Assembly (NCBI GenBank): GCA_900642245.1
Contig: CAAAJI010000009.1
Span: forward strand, 241,384 to 305,383
Direction: 5' to 3'
From: Fragilaria radians
Lineage: Eukaryota > Bacillariophyta > Fragilariophyceae > Fragilariales > Fragilariaceae
DNA: 64,000 nucleotides
The notes beneath the pieces are model-generated. The model searched no databases. It had not been told where the DNA came from and worked only from the letters and a program-made list of their open reading frames with translations. Below, one piece after another: positions 21,627 to 32,095 of this stretch. Position 1 is the stretch's first letter. Each line of letters begins with the position of its first letter. The position numbers and the translations under genes are program-made.

Positions 21627-23492
21627 AGTGGACAATGGAGATCAACACTTGACATGGTGTGTGCTTCTTTGGTCTTTAATCTGAACATACTTTCCATTAC
21701 AACACGCCAAGAAAATTTGAAGTATTTTCAGCAAAAGACTTTTCAGGAAACTAAGAACTTAGAGAGATGTGAGTTTTAATCAGAAATTGAGAAGAAATTT
21801 GGTAATTGTTTGGAAGAAAGGTAGGGGTGACTATCATGGAATGAATGCGCTCAAAGAATATACTTTACCTTCATCCAGAGTTTGCCAACAAAAGAATGAG
21901 TATTGTGCGGCAGGCTTGCCCAAGTTTGTTAACGAATGCATTTAATAATTGGCACATACAAAACATTGAGAATGATGCAGCGAAGGATAGGCTCCTACGC
22001 TTTTTTAGGAAGAACCTATGTCAAATTTGAGATGTACGCTAATAGGGTGGAGAGGAATCAGTAGGTAGTACTTGTGGCAAGCAATTGTAAAATGGTGACA
22101 ATATTAGTAAAAAAGTAACGAAGCAGGTTCCGTGCTCTTCTTGAAGAAACGGCTAACACGCAAACCAAGTAGACAAGACAAAAAATCTGTAATACCAGGA
22201 AGCTCATGAGTTTGTCTGAAAGGTAGTCCAAGAATGGCGGAAAAGCGGTCAACCATTAACAAAATCTGAAGTCCGGGTTCAATGCATAAAAAAGTATACA
22301 AAAGGGGATATCTCTGAGAATGTGCTTGATTAAGGTGGGAATGTTAATCATTTCTATTTGTTTCAAAAGAGAAACTTGCACTGAGTTAACTTCACAGACA
22401 GAAAGGCGATGATCTCCCAGCAAATACCGATTAATTGGAAAGATCTAGCTCAGTAAGGAGCTGCACAAGTTGTGAAGACATTTTGAGAAAAAATGTTGGT
22501 GCTGTAATGGCTGCTGATGAGACGTGTATACAGTTTCACGAACGTAACTCGTGTTTCCTTGCTCCTTTAAGTAGAAACGAGTGGGAAGTGCGGCAAAGTT
22601 TAATGAAAAAGAAGGGTGTACACTAATGGTGACAATAGATACGTTTTCTTTCTCATTGTTACGCTCATTCATCATTTTCACTGAAAAATGTGGCAATACC
22701 TTGATGAAGCAGTGGTAAAGCTATATTGATAGTACTGTGCTGTTCACTTTAAGTCATTGGATGACTTCGGAGACTAAAGTTTTATCTTTACGATACATTG
22801 CAGATTTGTACAATGATCGAGGAATGCAAGTTGGTTTGGTGTACGATCATGTACTGATGCATATACTTGTAATGAAAGGAAACAAGCGCTAAAAAATTAA
22901 TGTAAATCGCCCAGAGGAAGAGGATTTGGTTGTGGAATTCATTGATCTATATTTGACCAATATCCTCATGTAGTAGTCATTGGAACACTGAAGAATCAGA
23001 GAGGAATATCAAAACCATGATTCCAAACTTTTCCGTAACTCCAAACAATCAGCATGTCTTGATGTATCCAAAAATGCCTACGAAAAATCAATACCGTAAA
23101 TAGAAGGAATCCTTGGTTTACAGATTCTTTCAGAGGATGTGGCTTGGGTCCATATTCAGCGACTACAAAAGAGATTTTTGAGGCGTATCTAGTACAATGG
23201 GCATTTTAAGGATGTTATCTCGTCTTGCTTTCTATGGCTGGCTGCCTTTCTTATTTCCCAGTATCCCTTAGTATTCAAATTTCTTGAATGACGAGAATGA
23301 AATACGAAGGTTAATTCTAACTGCTTCTACTTGTAGAGTTTCCAGCCTTTAAACTATTACGGTTAATCATGTACACGATTGGTGTTTTACATTAATAATT
23401 CTAGAAGATAACACGTTGTAATTAAAATAAAGCACAATGACTTAAACTAGAAAAACCTTAATTCAAGAAGGTGTTATTTTGTACCAACATTC
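21627..23492 (+). repeat. Repeat copy B (right copy of duplicated block)
   Basis: Head-to-tail copy of 17975-20734 lacking 19461-20432. It extends past the point where copy A enters the gap: after ttgtaccaacattc at 23479-23492 the sequence continues as unique DNA. Confidence 0.9.
22180..23190 (+). pseudogene. Decayed DDE-superfamily transposase, copy B
   Basis: Same series of pieces as copy A, but with independent damage. ADETCIQFHERNSCFLAPL is closer to the expected NADET block than copy A's ATDEM. KRVGSAAKFNEKEG, MVTIDTF, FTLSHWMTSETKVL, RYIADLYNDRGMQVG and GLVYDHVLMH follow, then EEEDLVVEFIDLYLTNI, which resembles the stretch leading to the third acidic residue. Frame breaks between the pieces make it a pseudogene. 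Confidence 0.65.
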
Positions 23493-25065
23493 GGAGACGT
23501 CCATTGTTGCTAGTACATGCAAATATAGATGATGAAGATATCATCTATATTAGCACAGCTAAAACAACAACAACTGAAAAGAATAATGGCTGTTGTTTTC
23601 TCGTTTACAAATGTTAGATGATACTAATCAAATATCTCTAAAATTTAGGTGTTGGTAAATCACATGTGTTTCATGAAGTGTAACATGACTTGAACATTTC
23701 ATTCTAAATGATAAGTCAAAAGCAATTTTAACGGACAAGAATAATCTGGATATAATAATTCATCCTAAATAATAGGATTATCTAAAGGAATACTATAATA
23801 ATGATAAATTAGTCAATCAAGACTCCACTCTTGTATGATTAATGAAACAAAAGTAGTCTTTCATAATTTTCTAACAATAGAACATAATTTTTCTACTTTC
23901 AATCTCCTCAGAGCAATTGGCACATTTTGCGACTATAAGAATATGGTATATAAATGCCCTTTGTGTAGAAATATTCGCCAATACATTATTCATAGTATTT
24001 TGAAATCCACTGACTATTCAGATCTGCCGTAGTAGCAAATGCCATTCATTCCAGGCTTGTAGTCGGTCCGGAAAACACTGTATTCAAGCATTTCAACCTT
24101 ACCACATTTTCCCTCAATAACGAGAGAATTTCAACTTATTTTACTTGAGCACTGTACAATTTAACATGGCCCATTGAGTTTAGTTGCTGTCTAGTATGGG
24201 TATTTGACAATTTTCTTCTTGAATAATCCTGGAATGCTTAAGGAGTTCATCATTGATTTAGCCATGTTCTGATGGAGATTTATCAATAGGCTGGTTATTT
24301 CTTTCAGTGTTATTGCATTTTCTATTAAATTCAGAGAATCATTGATTTCCATCATCGTTCGTAATGATTTTGAATCCCTCATTTAGATTCAAATAACTAG
24401 CAGCTCCAAGTGAATCAAGGCAACAATGAAAATTTGAATTTGAAATTGGCATTCATTTGCTTGATTGTCTAAACAACTAATTATCAAACCTTGGAATTTC
24501 ACAATCAATTTCTAGTTATTTGATTTGTAATTATGTTATTGGTCTTTTAACCACAGCTTATTTTCGGTTGTATAGAAACAAATCAAGTATAAATCAAAAT
24601 GTTTCTTGACATATTTCAAATTAATAAAGTTGACGAGCATATAGCGCCGTATTCTCACCTACTAAACGTTATTTCTTTCCTAGCCAAGATGAGAAATTTA
24701 CAAAACTTTCAATAAAATACTGAATAAATACTTTGATCAACAAAACAGTATATACAACGAAAAATATGAACGTGTAACGAATGGGTTAAAAAAAATTCGA
24801 ATTTATTCGTGACTGCGATGGATCCTCGAAATGTGTAGAATTCCATAGGCTTCCAATCATAGTCACGCTGTGTCGTGAGGGGAGTCCGACGACGCACTCA
24901 AAAAACCGTGTCAGTCTGTTTGAGTTTGGATACGGGTATAGAGTACTAGGATGTCAATAAGGTGGAGAAGGAGAAAAAACCAAGAAGCCCCTTCGTACTC
25001 AAATACTATAATTTAACCAAGTACGATAACGACACTCGTGTGTTTCTTTGTTACCCTCCTCCTTT
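23493..25065. other. Intergenic, no supported gene
   Basis: AT-rich. Short frames at 23835-24032 and complement 24191-24382 have no recognisable content. The last ~200 bp, with higher GC, are the upstream region of the CPBP protease gene. Confidence 0.5.
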
Positions 25066-25991
25066 ATGATTTCAGCGTCCTCTCGTGTTGCCAGGAACTC
25101 TCCCTTTGTTTTACTAATCTGTCTGGCAGCATCGACGGGTGCATTCCATCCTATTCCTATACGATCCTTCTCGACAACTCGTGGTATAGTAGTGGATGAC
25201 CTGACAACGAACTCGCGAGCTCGCAAGCCCACTCCGCCTTGTCATCGTCGTTGTTGGTCAACAAGTTGGTGGACACAAAAATCCTTTGTTTTCAAAGCTA
25301 CAGCATCACCTGAAGATGATAATTTGTTTGATATTCGGACAACCTTATTTTTAGTAGGAGGACAATCATTATTGATTGGTGCAGCCATTGTCTTGGCATA
25401 CTTTCTGCAGACTCCCAATTATGGTTTAGGTCCAGATATTAACTTTTCAACTTCAGCCATCATGGACGGTGTATTTAGGCACTTCCTCTAGGAGTATTAG
25501 CCTACCTACTAGATTTTGTAGAAGAAGAAATACCAGCTTTGCGTCAAGTTACACTCGCGACACAGCGAAGTGTTATGTCGTTACTTGGTGGAACTTTCAA
25601 ACCAATCATTGGACTACTGGTATCCATAGCGCTCGGGTTGGCAGCTGGTATAGGCGAGGAAATGCTTTTTCGAGGTGTATTACAGTACGAACTTGCTAGT
25701 CGAATCGGGCAGGGCATTTCGCTTGGTGTGACAGCAATTATTTTTGGTCTCCTACACGCTGTGACACCGGCTTATGCCATTCTGGCCACCTTGGCCAGTC
25801 TTTACTTTGGTTTCTTGTATCAAGAGGGGGGAAATCTTGCCATTCCAATTACTACTCATTCCCTATACGATGTTGTCGCATTAATGTATGCTCACTGGTC
25901 CGTTTCACGTTTGTCAAAGGACGAGCAAGAAGCCATCATTAACTGGGAGCCTACTCTCAAAGCAATTGAAGTTGACAATGATATCGCATAA
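25066..25991 (+). pseudogene. Plastid-targeted CPBP (CAAX/Abi) intramembrane protease, reading frame broken once
   Basis: Two frames make one ~308-residue protein. The first, from the ATG at 25066, begins with a signal peptide and an ASAF-like site (ASTGAFHPIPIRS), predicting plastid import, and a first membrane helix. The second, open from about 25479, holds further helices and the family motifs: GIGEEMLFRG (EExxxR), FGLLHAV (FxxxH) and THSLYDV (HxxxD). CPBP proteases are glutamate/histidine metalloproteases within membranes; algal and cyanobacterial members act in plastid or thylakoid membranes. Between DGVF and ALPLGVLAYLLDF the frame shifts by one base near 25476. Both flanks look conserved in this family, so a one-base indel or sequence error is more likely than an intron, though a 68-nt intron (25424-25491) cannot be excluded. 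If the break is an error the gene is intact. Confidence 0.72.
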
Positions 25992-26314
25992 GCAATACAT
26001 CTTCTCCAATAAAGACCCAGTTCACGTTCGGCAGAATTTGAAAGTCTGCTAATTTCACTTAATCCCGAACAACTGCAGGGTTTTTTCAAAGAGACTCGGT
26101 CAAAATCCGCTCAACGCTCGACACCTCTCAGGCTCGACGTTTGAGATCGTCTCCTGGGAGCCCAATCCAGAAATGATCTGTAGTCATGTCGACGATTTTC
26201 GCTCTCGTAGTAGTAAAATGAGAAGCGATAGTAATCTATCTATACATTTTTCATTTTTGTCATCATTAGGTGAATCATAATGTTATTGTGTATGCTTAGT
26301 TGCGAAGTTATGAA
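25992..26314. other. Convergent spacer
   Basis: 323 bp between the CPBP stop and the dioxygenase stop. No feature recognised. Confidence 0.5.
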
Positions 26315-27121
26315 TTAGTTAAATAGGTAGCCCGTTACGATGTGATCACTTTCCGCACTATTCGAAGTATCGTATACAACTTGAGCAGGTTCACACTTAT
26401 TTGAACTTGCCAACATAAACAAAGGGAGAAGATGCTCCTCCCGGGGATGACTCGTCCTTGCCCCAGGAACTTTTGACCAATTCAACAATTTTTGGTAACG
26501 TTCCGTAGGTGTCATTGACGATGTGACCAGGGTTTCCCTAATCCAAGCATTGAAATCATGGGATGCTTGGCGTGACTGATTCGTTGGATGGAAGAAGGCA
26601 GACATATTGTGGAACGTATAGCCACTACCCAATAGCAAAACTTCCTCGTTTTCTCGCAACGGAGCAAGAGCTTGACCTATGGCCATATTCGTCGCTGCAT
26701 CCAGTGTCGAAGATAGAGACACAGAAACTACAGGGATATCGGCCTTGGGATACATGAGCATTAATGGAACAAAGACACCATGATCAAACCCTCGAGAATT
26801 TTCCAATTTACTTGGAATTCCCGCCTTCTCTAAAAGGTCATGAATACGACGAGAGAGTTCGGGATTCCCCCCTGCAGGATACTGATATTTGTAAGTCTCA
26901 GGGGGGAACCCCCCATAATCGTAAAGAAGTGGTATAGGATCATTGTAATTTGATATTTGAATGGGATCAGCCTCCCAATGAGCACTAAACACCACAATAG
27001 ACTTTGGTTTGGAGGGGAGTAAATCTACAGCAGCTTTCATATGATTGGCAAGATGAGGCTGCTTACCCATCAATGGCAAAGGACCTCCGCCATGATTGAC
27101 AAAGATTGCTGGATATCTCAT
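26315..27121 (-). CDS. LigB/DODA-type extradiol ring-cleavage dioxygenase
   Basis: 268 residues from the ATG at 27119-27121, the usual length for single-domain DODA/YgiD proteins. The expected metal-site histidines are visible: VNHGGGPLPLMG near the start, VFSAHWEA, GFDHGVFVPLMLMYP and HPREEHLLPLFML near the end. The family includes plant 4,5-DOPA extradiol dioxygenase (betalain pathway) and bacterial YgiD, and opens catechol rings next to the hydroxyls using a non-haem metal. The substrate in an alga is unknown. There is no signal peptide, so it is probably cytosolic. Convergent with the CPBP protease gene. Confidence 0.88.
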   Translation of the reverse strand: MRYPAIFVNHGGGPLPLMGKQPHLANHMKAAVDLLPSKPKSIVVFSAHWEADPIQISNYNDPIPLLYDYGGFPPETYKYQYPAGGNPELSRRIHDLLEKAGIPSKLENSRGFDHGVFVPLMLMYPKADIPVVSVSLSSTLDAATNMAIGQALAPLRENEEVLLLGSGYTFHNMSAFFHPTNQSRQASHDFNAWIRETLVTSSMTPTERYQKLLNWSKVPGARTSHPREEHLLPLFMLASSNKCEPAQVVYDTSNSAESDHIVTGYLFN

Positions 27122-29039
27122 CTTTCAATTAATGATTTCACTTTTATGCGACCATTCATCAGTGTCATGATGCGAACGTAGGAACTTCGAAGAAGTTCCC
27201 TTTACTTCTACCGTAATTTGTATAGTATAGTAGTCAACAGGTTGTAGATGTTTGGCATGCAGTCAAAATTTAATTTAGATTACGGTATGTAGTTAGTAGT
27301 CATACACTATGACATTAGGATGAAAAATTCAGATTTCTGACAATCTTTCAGCCCAACACATTAGGTGACATCTCTTACTATTATGATACATGCTTCGACC
27401 ATGGAGAATAGAGGATTCAATGCAAGTAATTATTTTTTTCCTGTGGTGCGTGGATACAAAGCCTCATCAATCTTTGTTGCTTGAATGACAATTTATTCAG
27501 GTTGTCATTTCAAATGCACCATAATGTATGCACATTTAGATAATGATTTATTAGGAATGATTAGGCAACTAAGCAAAGACTCAGCTAAGTGGCAATTGAA
27601 TTTATGATTTTGGCAATTGATGGCATATCTTACCATAGACTGCATGAACCGGCGAGAAAGGCTAACACATGAGAAGTCAATGTCTATCTTCACACTAGTC
27701 AAGAGTTCCAGATCAAAAGAGCGAAATCAGAAGTTCAAATGAACTGTTTTCATTATTTTTTAAATCTAATGACTATCAATTTTCTAGTTCTTCTTTCGTC
27801 ATTCCTAAGGGGTGTCATCAAAAGGGAATCCACATAGTATTGACTGAATTGAAGTAGCATGTGCTCTAAGCTGCCCTAAGAGTTTATACAAATTGTAAAT
27901 TATGATCCAATAAAGTTACTTTTACATTATATCTCTTGTGAACTTATTGTTAACCTGTTCCATTGACCACATAGTCTCTTTAACTTAGGTGTTAGATTCA
28001 ACACTTAGCCAATAGGCTCATGTGATCTTAGATTCATGACTTAGATTCATGAATTGTGAACCTTGATAGATCCCCCTTTGTTTCTTGGGAATCTCTAGTT
28101 ATTCCTACCGTATTGATATGACGGTCCTGAAAAGATATGAAATGATCTTCTTCATTTATAAGCAATGTTAAGCATCACTAAATTCCTAAAAGGCTATGTC
28201 TTTATGGAATTTGTGGAAGGTATAGAAAGAATGGTTAACTATGTAACTTATTCTAGATTTAGATGAGTAAATATAAGAATATTGCTTCTAGTATTATGCA
28301 CTATGTACTAACAATAACTTGGACGTCTCCAGTATTGGTACATCCACACATCTCTTAGTCTTAGTAACCTATTGTAGTATTGCTAGACTGTATTGCTTAC
28401 AACCTATAGTGTTAGGTATTACCTTAATGAACTTAACTCAAAGGTAAGTCAGCATGAAGCTTGAACGTATGTTCAGAAATTGCCTAAAATGTAAACTTAT
28501 ACAGGATTAGTAAACAGGAGAGAAGGTATTGATACCAACAATCAGCCGTTGATTCTTACACTTTGCTGTTCCATATCCATTTAAAGGAGTGCTTGTAATA
28601 GTGATAACAAATATTCTTCACATAGGCAGTTCAATCATGATGCCTTACAAAAAATAATTCATCCAGAAAAAAGCAGAGAAATGAAAATATCCAGTATATT
28701 AATGGAATTGAAATATCATCGAGGTATTAGTTTGGGAATTATGTTTGTTCTGAGGTAATATCAAACATTCAATTCTCTATTTTTGTTTGCTTCACAGAGA
28801 AAGGGCAATCTAAACAAATTAGCTTCGTGATTTTCAGCCTTGATCAATTGTATTACGCATTACCAACGTTTCTACTATCTCTGAAAAAATAAAATATCTA
28901 GTGGCAATGTAAAAAAATCGCCTTACTCGGTTGGAGACTACCGGTAGTATTTAATAGTGTTTTATAAGATGAAGGAAGTACAGTAAAAATCATTGGCTAG
29001 CCACAAATAGTTTGCGTACGTCGATATGGAAGTGCAATC
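27122..29039. other. Intergenic with a copia-related fragment
   Basis: AT-rich, no supported gene. Contains the 28305-28450 segment described separately. Confidence 0.5.
28305..28450 (+). repeat. Dispersed repeat matching the copia relic at the window end
   Basis: This stretch aligns nearly throughout with the minus strand of 63854-63998 (shared runs such as cccacacatctct/tccacacatctct and cttacaacctatagtgt). In the 63.9-kb copy it lies just upstream of the reverse-transcriptase remnant, so this is probably a solo fragment of the same element family. Confidence 0.75.
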
Positions 29040-29087
29040 ATGGTCAGGACATCATTCATCTTTTTCCATTTGAGAAATATTTTTTCT

Positions 29088-30707
29088 ATGAAAAAGCTTT
29101 TGATCCTCCCTCTGCTTCAAGCCTCAGCTTTCTACTTCCATCCCTTGCATCAACCTCACTTTGCGACGAGTCATCTGAAAGTACCATCGTGGAAACAACT
29201 CGATGCCTACAAGCCGATCTATGATGATGCACCTTCCAAAACAAAAACTCCATTACATCCCAAGGCAGGAGATGTTGTACGCTATTACGACATTGACGGA
29301 GGTAAGGTTGATGGTCAAGTCCTAGTCGGGAAGATTGCATACATACAAAAAATTCTAGGATCAGATGCTTGGTCAGTCGAAATAACACAACTGCAGGATG
29401 TCGGCGATGGTTACTATGCAGAATATTCATCGCGATTGCGTCAATCGAAAAAGACCATGCGTCCCCTCTCAGAAGTTGCTCCGATTGCTGCAAGCTACGT
29501 ACGAAGTGAGGCAGCCTTCAAGGTCCCACGGACGGCAGAAGGTGAGCCTGCTGTTCGGGCCGAGAGGTATGACATAGAGACCTACTCCGGTCCATTTTCA
29601 GGAGATTCGTCCATCAATATTGACGTACTTCAAGCTGACCAAGAAAAATATGAGGCTCTCAAATTTAAGTTAATTAAGGAAACTGCCATTCTAAGTCTGC
29701 TTGTGGTGGCCGTGGTAGATCTCATAAAAGGTTCCCAGGATGCTGCCATCTACGCCGCTGGTGCCCTGGCTGGCTTAGTGTACCTCATTCTGTTAAGCAT
29801 TAAGACTGATACATTAGGATCACCCCAAGCAAAGTGGGGGAGTAATGTTTCTAATCTACGATTCGCGATGCCCTTGTTTGTTTTCGTCGGAGTTGCCACC
29901 TACAACAACGTTGTCTTAGGTGTCAATAGTCCGGTAAGTACATCAACCAACTTATTCCAAACCGTGAGTCCAGAGCAATTCGCTGCCATTACAATTGGGT
30001 TTTTGACATATCGCATACCACTCTTTGCGAACCAAATATCGGACCTGTTGAAAGACGGATCCAATATTTTACCCGGAAGTGTGGGAGTGGCAATGAGTCT
30101 TGTTAAGAAAGAAGTAAGCGAAACGACATTAAGGACCAGCGCTTCCGATGATCTCACAACGGTACTTGTAGTATCAGGACCTCAAGCCGCTGGGCGAACG
30201 GAATTAGTGGAGCGCTTAATCGCAGAAAGTGAGGGTCGATATGTTAACCCTATCCCGGTGGATCGCAACGAAGATGGTGCGAGATTTGAATTACTTGAGT
30301 CTAGAAACGAACTGATCACTATGGATAACACTGGACGCTATGGGGTCACCAAAGAAGGAATTTTGAGAGGTGCAACGGCGCCAAATTCTGTCGTTGTCAT
30401 GGATGCCACTGTTGAGACGGTCAAAAAATTACGAAAGATTCCTGGATTACGTCTTATAGGAGTATGGGTAGGATTAGATGCAACCAAAAAATTTGAAACA
30501 AATTTGAAGAAGGAAATCGAATCTGGAGAGCTTGTCATTCCGGAAGGTGAAGAAGAATCTTCCTTCTTGAGAGCTAAGATAAAGGATATTGTGAAGGATA
30601 TTGAATATGGGATTGTATCTGGGGTTTTCGAATTTACTATCTTAAATGATAATTTCGATTCAAGCATGGCACAGCTTCGAGATGCAGCCGAGTATTGTTT
30701 CAGATAG
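29088..30707 (+). CDS. Plastid membrane protein: AtpI/CGL160-like region fused to guanylate-kinase-like domain
   Basis: 539 residues from the ATG at 29088; an ATG at 29040 adds 16 residues but 29088 places a textbook signal peptide with an ASAF motif (LLILPLLQASAFYFHP) at the start, predicting plastid import. Residues ~58-115 (KAGDVVRYYDIDGG, then LVGKIAYIQKI) look like a small beta-rich module. About 195-330 hold four membrane helices, with LAGLVYLILLSIKTDTLGS and LRFAMPLFVFV recalling AtpI/CGL160, assembly factors of the ATP synthase c-ring. From ~355 a guanylate-kinase-like fold follows: VVSGPQAAGRTELVERLI (P-loop, Lys replaced by Arg), NTGRYGVTKEGI and SVVVMDATVETVKKLR. The GMP-binding Arg/Tyr set is not evident, so the domain is probably not a kinase. 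The first two assignments are inference from pattern. Confidence 0.75.
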   Translation: MKKLLILPLLQASAFYFHPLHQPHFATSHLKVPSWKQLDAYKPIYDDAPSKTKTPLHPKAGDVVRYYDIDGGKVDGQVLVGKIAYIQKILGSDAWSVEITQLQDVGDGYYAEYSSRLRQSKKTMRPLSEVAPIAASYVRSEAAFKVPRTAEGEPAVRAERYDIETYSGPFSGDSSINIDVLQADQEKYEALKFKLIKETAILSLLVVAVVDLIKGSQDAAIYAAGALAGLVYLILLSIKTDTLGSPQAKWGSNVSNLRFAMPLFVFVGVATYNNVVLGVNSPVSTSTNLFQTVSPEQFAAITIGFLTYRIPLFANQISDLLKDGSNILPGSVGVAMSLVKKEVSETTLRTSASDDLTTVLVVSGPQAAGRTELVERLIAESEGRYVNPIPVDRNEDGARFELLESRNELITMDNTGRYGVTKEGILRGATAPNSVVVMDATVETVKKLRKIPGLRLIGVWVGLDATKKFETNLKKEIESGELVIPEGEEESSFLRAKIKDIVKDIEYGIVSGVFEFTILNDNFDSSMAQLRDAAEYCFR

Positions 30708-32095
30708 ACGAATTGATAAAAACGAATATTAACTTCACGTCATACTCTTGTAGTCGCTATCATCTTGTTTCCAATATCAATGTTGTCATCAGAGACTGTA
30801 GAATCAAAATTGTACCGCAATTGGGAAAGAGTCCATAAATCTTTACCAGAATAATTGCGTGTATCATCTGGATTATATTGACAAGTGGAAAGCTTTCATT
30901 AGATCCATTCCCATAATTTTTTCTTTGAAAGGCTTTCATAAGATCATTTCCCATTCTAATATCTTATTTATTTGCAAGTGATTGATCAGGTTTTGAGATG
31001 ATAATTCTCTTATAGAATGCTCTGTTTTCCAGTATCGGTTGTACAGAAAGCTTACCAGGAACCGTAGAGTTTTGCTTCATCAGTGAATACTGCTGATCCG
31101 TTTTTCAACTAAAAACATGAAAGTTCACGGTTTTCCTAAATCATTGAGATTTCTTGGGTCCAACTTAACACTTGGGCCTTGATTTAATGTATCAAAAGTT
31201 AGTTTCAATATGGTGCATGACTTAGCCATCTCTTTTATTTCTTATTCTATTTTCTTCTATGATCTACATTTTTGATTTTGAGATAAGTCTTGTTGATGCT
31301 TAGATGCAGAGTATGGAAATTCCTTTTGATCCTTCCGTGTTTTGAATTGAATCAACAAACTGAATTTTGTCATCAAAACCCAAAATCTCCATGATTCGAA
31401 AAAGTCGATTCTATAATAAGCATAGGTGGTAAACAGCTTCGTTTCAGGAATGATGCATACTGAGGTCATGAATCATTAAGCCTGAATTGGTGAGCATCGA
31501 TTTCTTGTTTGTTGCTGTCAATAGAATTGAGCTCAAAGAGGATTCAGATTTCGAAAATGTAGTGAATCAAGCGAAATTGAGCACCTGTGTGTGTCTGAGA
31601 GAGAGATAATTAGGGAAGTGTGTATATGATGTCATCTCGGAGACATCAAAGAAGCAAAGACACGATTTTTATGGCTAAGCAATTTTGGGAATCAAATGGA
31701 AGATTTACCACAGAATAAGTAGAATTGACAATTGAAGAGCTTATTGTTAAATTTGAAGTTCAAAACGAAGGATCCTTGTGATAATATCCAATATCAAATT
31801 TGAGCATTTTCCGAGAAATAATCTGAAATAAGGAAGTGTTCAAACCTTAAGTTATCTGGATTTAAGAAATCAGAAGTTATAAAGTATAAGGAGCCTGAAC
31901 TTTCCTGGATTAAAAGAATCGGACTAATAATTGGATAACAAAACTACATAGGTATTGATAACTCCGACCCTTAGTAAGGATCGCTTTTGCCTCTATGACG
32001 TACTCTCCCAAAAACTAACAAAGATACTGGAAAGTGTTCTGGAACTGTGTCTGTCGTCCTCGTTTTATACAATAACAAGCTTGAAGTCCAAACTG
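30708..32095. other. Intergenic, no supported gene
   Basis: AT-rich. No open frame with recognisable content; the right end is upstream sequence of the oxidoreductase gene. Confidence 0.5.

Noticed and set aside
20664..21779. Long open frames across the gap on both strands
   Set aside because: They consist almost entirely of N, which contains no stops; there is no sequence to support a protein.
25440..25510. Programmed -1 ribosomal frameshift as the cause of the CPBP and oxidoreductase frame changes
   Set aside because: No slippery heptamer of the X-XXY-YYZ type or clear downstream pseudoknot at either site; an indel or sequence error is simpler.
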